DNA of 9,129 nt from Cardiobacteriales bacterium. Lineage in GTDB: Bacteria; Pseudomonadota; Gammaproteobacteria; Cardiobacteriales; Wohlfahrtiimonadaceae. The notes under the pieces were generated by a model. It did no database searches and was not told where the DNA came from. It saw only the letters and a list, made by a program, of their open reading frames with translations. Shown one piece after another: positions 7,746 through 9,129 of the stretch; position 1 is the stretch's first letter, and each line of letters begins with the position of its first letter. The stretch covers positions 1 to 9,129 of the forward strand of contig JASLFR010000023.1 of assembly GCA_030150565.1 (NCBI GenBank), in the 5' to 3' direction. Both the position numbers and the translations under genes were made by a program.

Positions 7746-8686
7746 ATGCAGTTCACCTCCCAAAATAGGGGCATTCAACTCCCCATCGCGCGTTATCAGT
7801 TTCAATTTAGAGTGACGGAAGCATTTCTGCTCCCCCCTATTCAGGCTCTCTTTTGCGCGGCATCTTTGGGCACGCTTTGAGAGCGCTCACCTGTTTAACC
7901 AAAGAGCCAAAATGTGCTGGATGTGTTGTGGAGGAGCATTGCGCTTATAAGAAGGTTTTTGAAGCGCACCATCCCCAAAAAGAGGGGGGCTTATATGCAA
8001 AGAATCTTCCCCACTCTTACATTATTGAGCCCCCTGACATTGGGGAGAGATACTATAAAGTGGGTGATCTCCTCACCTTTGAGATGGTTCTTTTAGGTGA
8101 GACGAATCAGCGGCTCCCGCTGCTTCTTTCTGCATGGAAGTTAGCACTTAAGCGATATTTAAAACCGCGTGGAAGAGCAGAATTTGTAGATCTTAAGATT
8201 GAGAGAGAGCAGAGCTACACATCAGTGATGAGTGGGGAGAAGCTTCTCCCCCCTTCTGTAGCTCTTACATTGCCCCCTCCCCTTCAAGGGGAGGTAACGC
8301 TGCAACTATTAACCCCGTTACGACTGCAAAGAGATGGAAAAATCTTATCGGCAGAACAGATCGATCTTTCACTCTTCTTAACTCAGTTAGCACGGCGGGT
8401 CTCGTGGCTCGATGAGCTCTATTTAGGGGGGCGATTAAGCATCAACTACACTCAACTAAAGGAGGGGGTGATGCACCTCTCTTCAGAGAAGAGCCTCTTT
8501 TGGTATGAGTGGAGCCGCTACTCAAATCGGCAGCAGAGACGATTTCCTCTAGGGGGTGTTTTAGGGGAGTGGCGTTTTGTAACCCCCTCCCCCATACTCT
8601 CCTCCCTTCTACAGGTGGGGCAATGGGTGCATGCGGGGAAGAATAGTAGTTTTGGATTGGGACGTTTTATTCTTCAGCAGAGGTGA
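7746..8686 (+). pseudogene. cas6: CRISPR precrRNA-processing endoribonuclease Cas6 (RAMP type), interrupted by a -1 frameshift at a C6 run
   Basis: Two frames together make one protein. The first, from ATG 7746, reads MQFTSQNRGIQLPIARYQF and on to AFLLPP, then drifts into unrelated residues and stops at 7878-7880. The second continues the family sequence as PPYSGSLLRGIFGHALRALT and runs to the stop at 8684-8686. Joined at the C run (7832-7837) they give 313 residues, a usual length for the Cas6 family with a PF10040-type C-terminus. Visible features (joined numbering): LPIARYQF at 12-19, LLRGIFGHALR at 36-46, four cysteines at 50, 57, 60 and 66 (C-x6-C-x2-C-x5-C), and the C-terminal Gly-rich GKNSSFGLGRF. 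Role: cutting the array transcript at each repeat. It lies between cmr6 and the leader, so it is the natural processing enzyme for this array. AAAGGA at 7729-7734 is the only ribosome site, 11 nt from ATG. It may be a true pseudogene, a sequencing error, or be rescued by frameshifting or slippage. Confidence 0.88.
7832..7837 (+). other. Run of six C at the cas6 frame change
   Basis: In the upstream cas6 frame the codons are CTG CTC CCC CCT ATT; the downstream family frame needs CTC CCC CCC TAT, that is, seven C instead of six. One lost C restores nothing else, so the whole disruption is a single-base event in this tract. The zero-frame heptamer C CCC CCT (7832-7838) also fits the X XXY YYZ form of a -1 slippery site. 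No clear stimulatory stem-loop or upstream Shine-Dalgarno-like stimulator was found by eye. Confidence 0.8.
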
Positions 8687-8808
8687 TATGATGAAGACTT
8701 TATTGATAAGAGAGGAGGGAGAATTGAGTCAAAACTTTTTACGGAGTAGAAAAGCGGGATTTCCACTTTTTAATGATTTGATTTTAAAGGGGAATTTTGA
8801 AGGTAGCG
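8687..8808 (+). promoter_or_regulatory. Presumed CRISPR leader
   Basis: This 122-bp stretch between the cas6 stop and the first repeat is AT-rich toward its end (TTTTTAATGATTTGATTTTA around 8767-8786), as leaders often are. It sits on the upstream side of the array, judged from repeat orientation. A small frame starting with two Met codons near 8688-8693 runs through it and into repeat 1, but resembles no known protein. TTGAGT at 8724-8729 with TAGAAA 17 nt later could be a weak promoter; this is not strong evidence. The leader carries no second complete repeat. Confidence 0.6.
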
Positions 8809-9129
8809 GTAAGCATTGAGCCCTGTTTGAAAAGGGATTGAGACGATCTTACCTGCGCTATTGACTGAGTTAAGAACGTAAGCATTGAGCCCTGTTTGAA
8901 AAGGGATTGAGACCATCCTTCAATTGCTTCTGAGCTTTCTTGAATGTAAGCATTGAGCCCTGTTTGAAAAGGGATTGAGACTCCTTGAAACCTTCCATGA
9001 ACAGTACCTCGTCTCGTAAGCATTGAGCCCTGTTTGAAAAGGGATTGAGACTCTTAAATGAGAACTTACGGTGGGGTTTATAGGTAAGCATTGAGCCCTG
9101 TTTGAAAAGGGATTGAGACATAGCTCCTC
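8809..9129 (+). CRISPR. CRISPR array, five identical 36-bp repeats, cut by the window edge
   Basis: Repeats are at 8809-8844, 8878-8913, 8946-8981, 9016-9051 and 9084-9119. All five are identical: each starts GTAAGCATTGAG and ends AGGGATTGAGAC. Spacers are 8845-8877 (33 nt), 8914-8945 (32), 8982-9015 (34), 9052-9083 (32), and the first 10 nt of a fifth at 9120-9129. Within the repeat CCCT (13-16) can pair with AGGG (25-28) around an 8-nt loop, and the bases after the stem, ATTGAGAC, make an 8-nt 5' tag close to the ATTGAAAC of many type III systems. This fixes transcription left to right, with the leader and cas genes upstream. No degenerate repeat is seen at the left end, in keeping with the leader end. 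Minus-strand open frames across the array are repeat translation artefacts. Confidence 0.98.

Noticed and set aside
7853..7855. TTG at 7853 as an independent start for a 277-residue Cas6
   Set aside because: It would remove the N-terminal LPIARYQF strand that is clearly encoded in the adjacent frame, and there is no ribosome site before it. The codon is the Leu of SLLRGIFG.
8631..8819. 62-residue plus-strand open frame overlapping the end of cas6, the leader and repeat 1
   Set aside because: It starts inside cas6, ends inside the first repeat, and has no recognisable protein features. The region is better read as leader.
8784..9121. Minus-strand open frames with a repeating SQSLFKQGSMLT peptide
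   Set aside because: They are translations of the CRISPR repeat on the reverse strand; 36-bp repeats and spacers of 32-34 nt by chance lack stops there. Not genes.

Overview
The window holds most of a type III-B (Cmr) CRISPR-Cas locus, all on the + strand. It reads: 3' part of a CARF/ring-nuclease gene of the NE0113 (Csm6-annotated) family, then cmr1, cmr2 (cas10), cmr3, cmr4, cmr5, cmr6, then a Cas6-type pre-crRNA endoribonuclease gene, a leader, and the first five repeats of a CRISPR array that runs off the right edge. Good GGAG/AAGGAG ribosome sites, tight gene packing and protein style point to a bacterium of moderate GC, and proteobacterium (perhaps gammaproteobacterium) is my best guess. 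The species cannot be read from the sequence. No cas1, cas2, reverse transcriptase, transposase, tRNA or rRNA is present in the window.

Region by region: 1-1016 is the cyclic-oligoadenylate (cOA) responding protein, cut at its N-terminus by the window edge. 1055-7693 is a compact operon encoding the six-subunit Cmr effector in canonical order, with gene gaps of 0 to 54 bp. 7746-8686 is cas6, split by a -1 frame change at a run of six C. 8687-8808 is the presumed leader. 8809-9129 is the array: five identical 36-bp repeats, four complete spacers of 32-34 nt and the first 10 nt of a fifth.

How they work together (known for the families): the array transcript is cut by Cas6 to leave an 8-nt 5' tag (here ATTGAGAC). 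The crRNA is loaded into Cmr1-6. Cmr4 backbone subunits cut bound target RNA, and target binding switches on the Cas10 palm domain to make cOA, which is sensed by the CARF protein. In this locus Cas10 keeps the GGDD cyclase motif but lacks the N-terminal HD nuclease domain, so the predicted interference outputs are target RNA cleavage and cOA signalling, not Cas10 DNA cleavage.

The system as a whole belongs to a known type. I do not see a wholly undescribed system. The points most worth a second look are the broken or frameshifted cas6 next to an otherwise intact array and effector operon, the HD-less Cas10 without zinc cysteines, a candidate R-x4-H motif in the CARF protein, and a long C-terminal extension on Cmr6.
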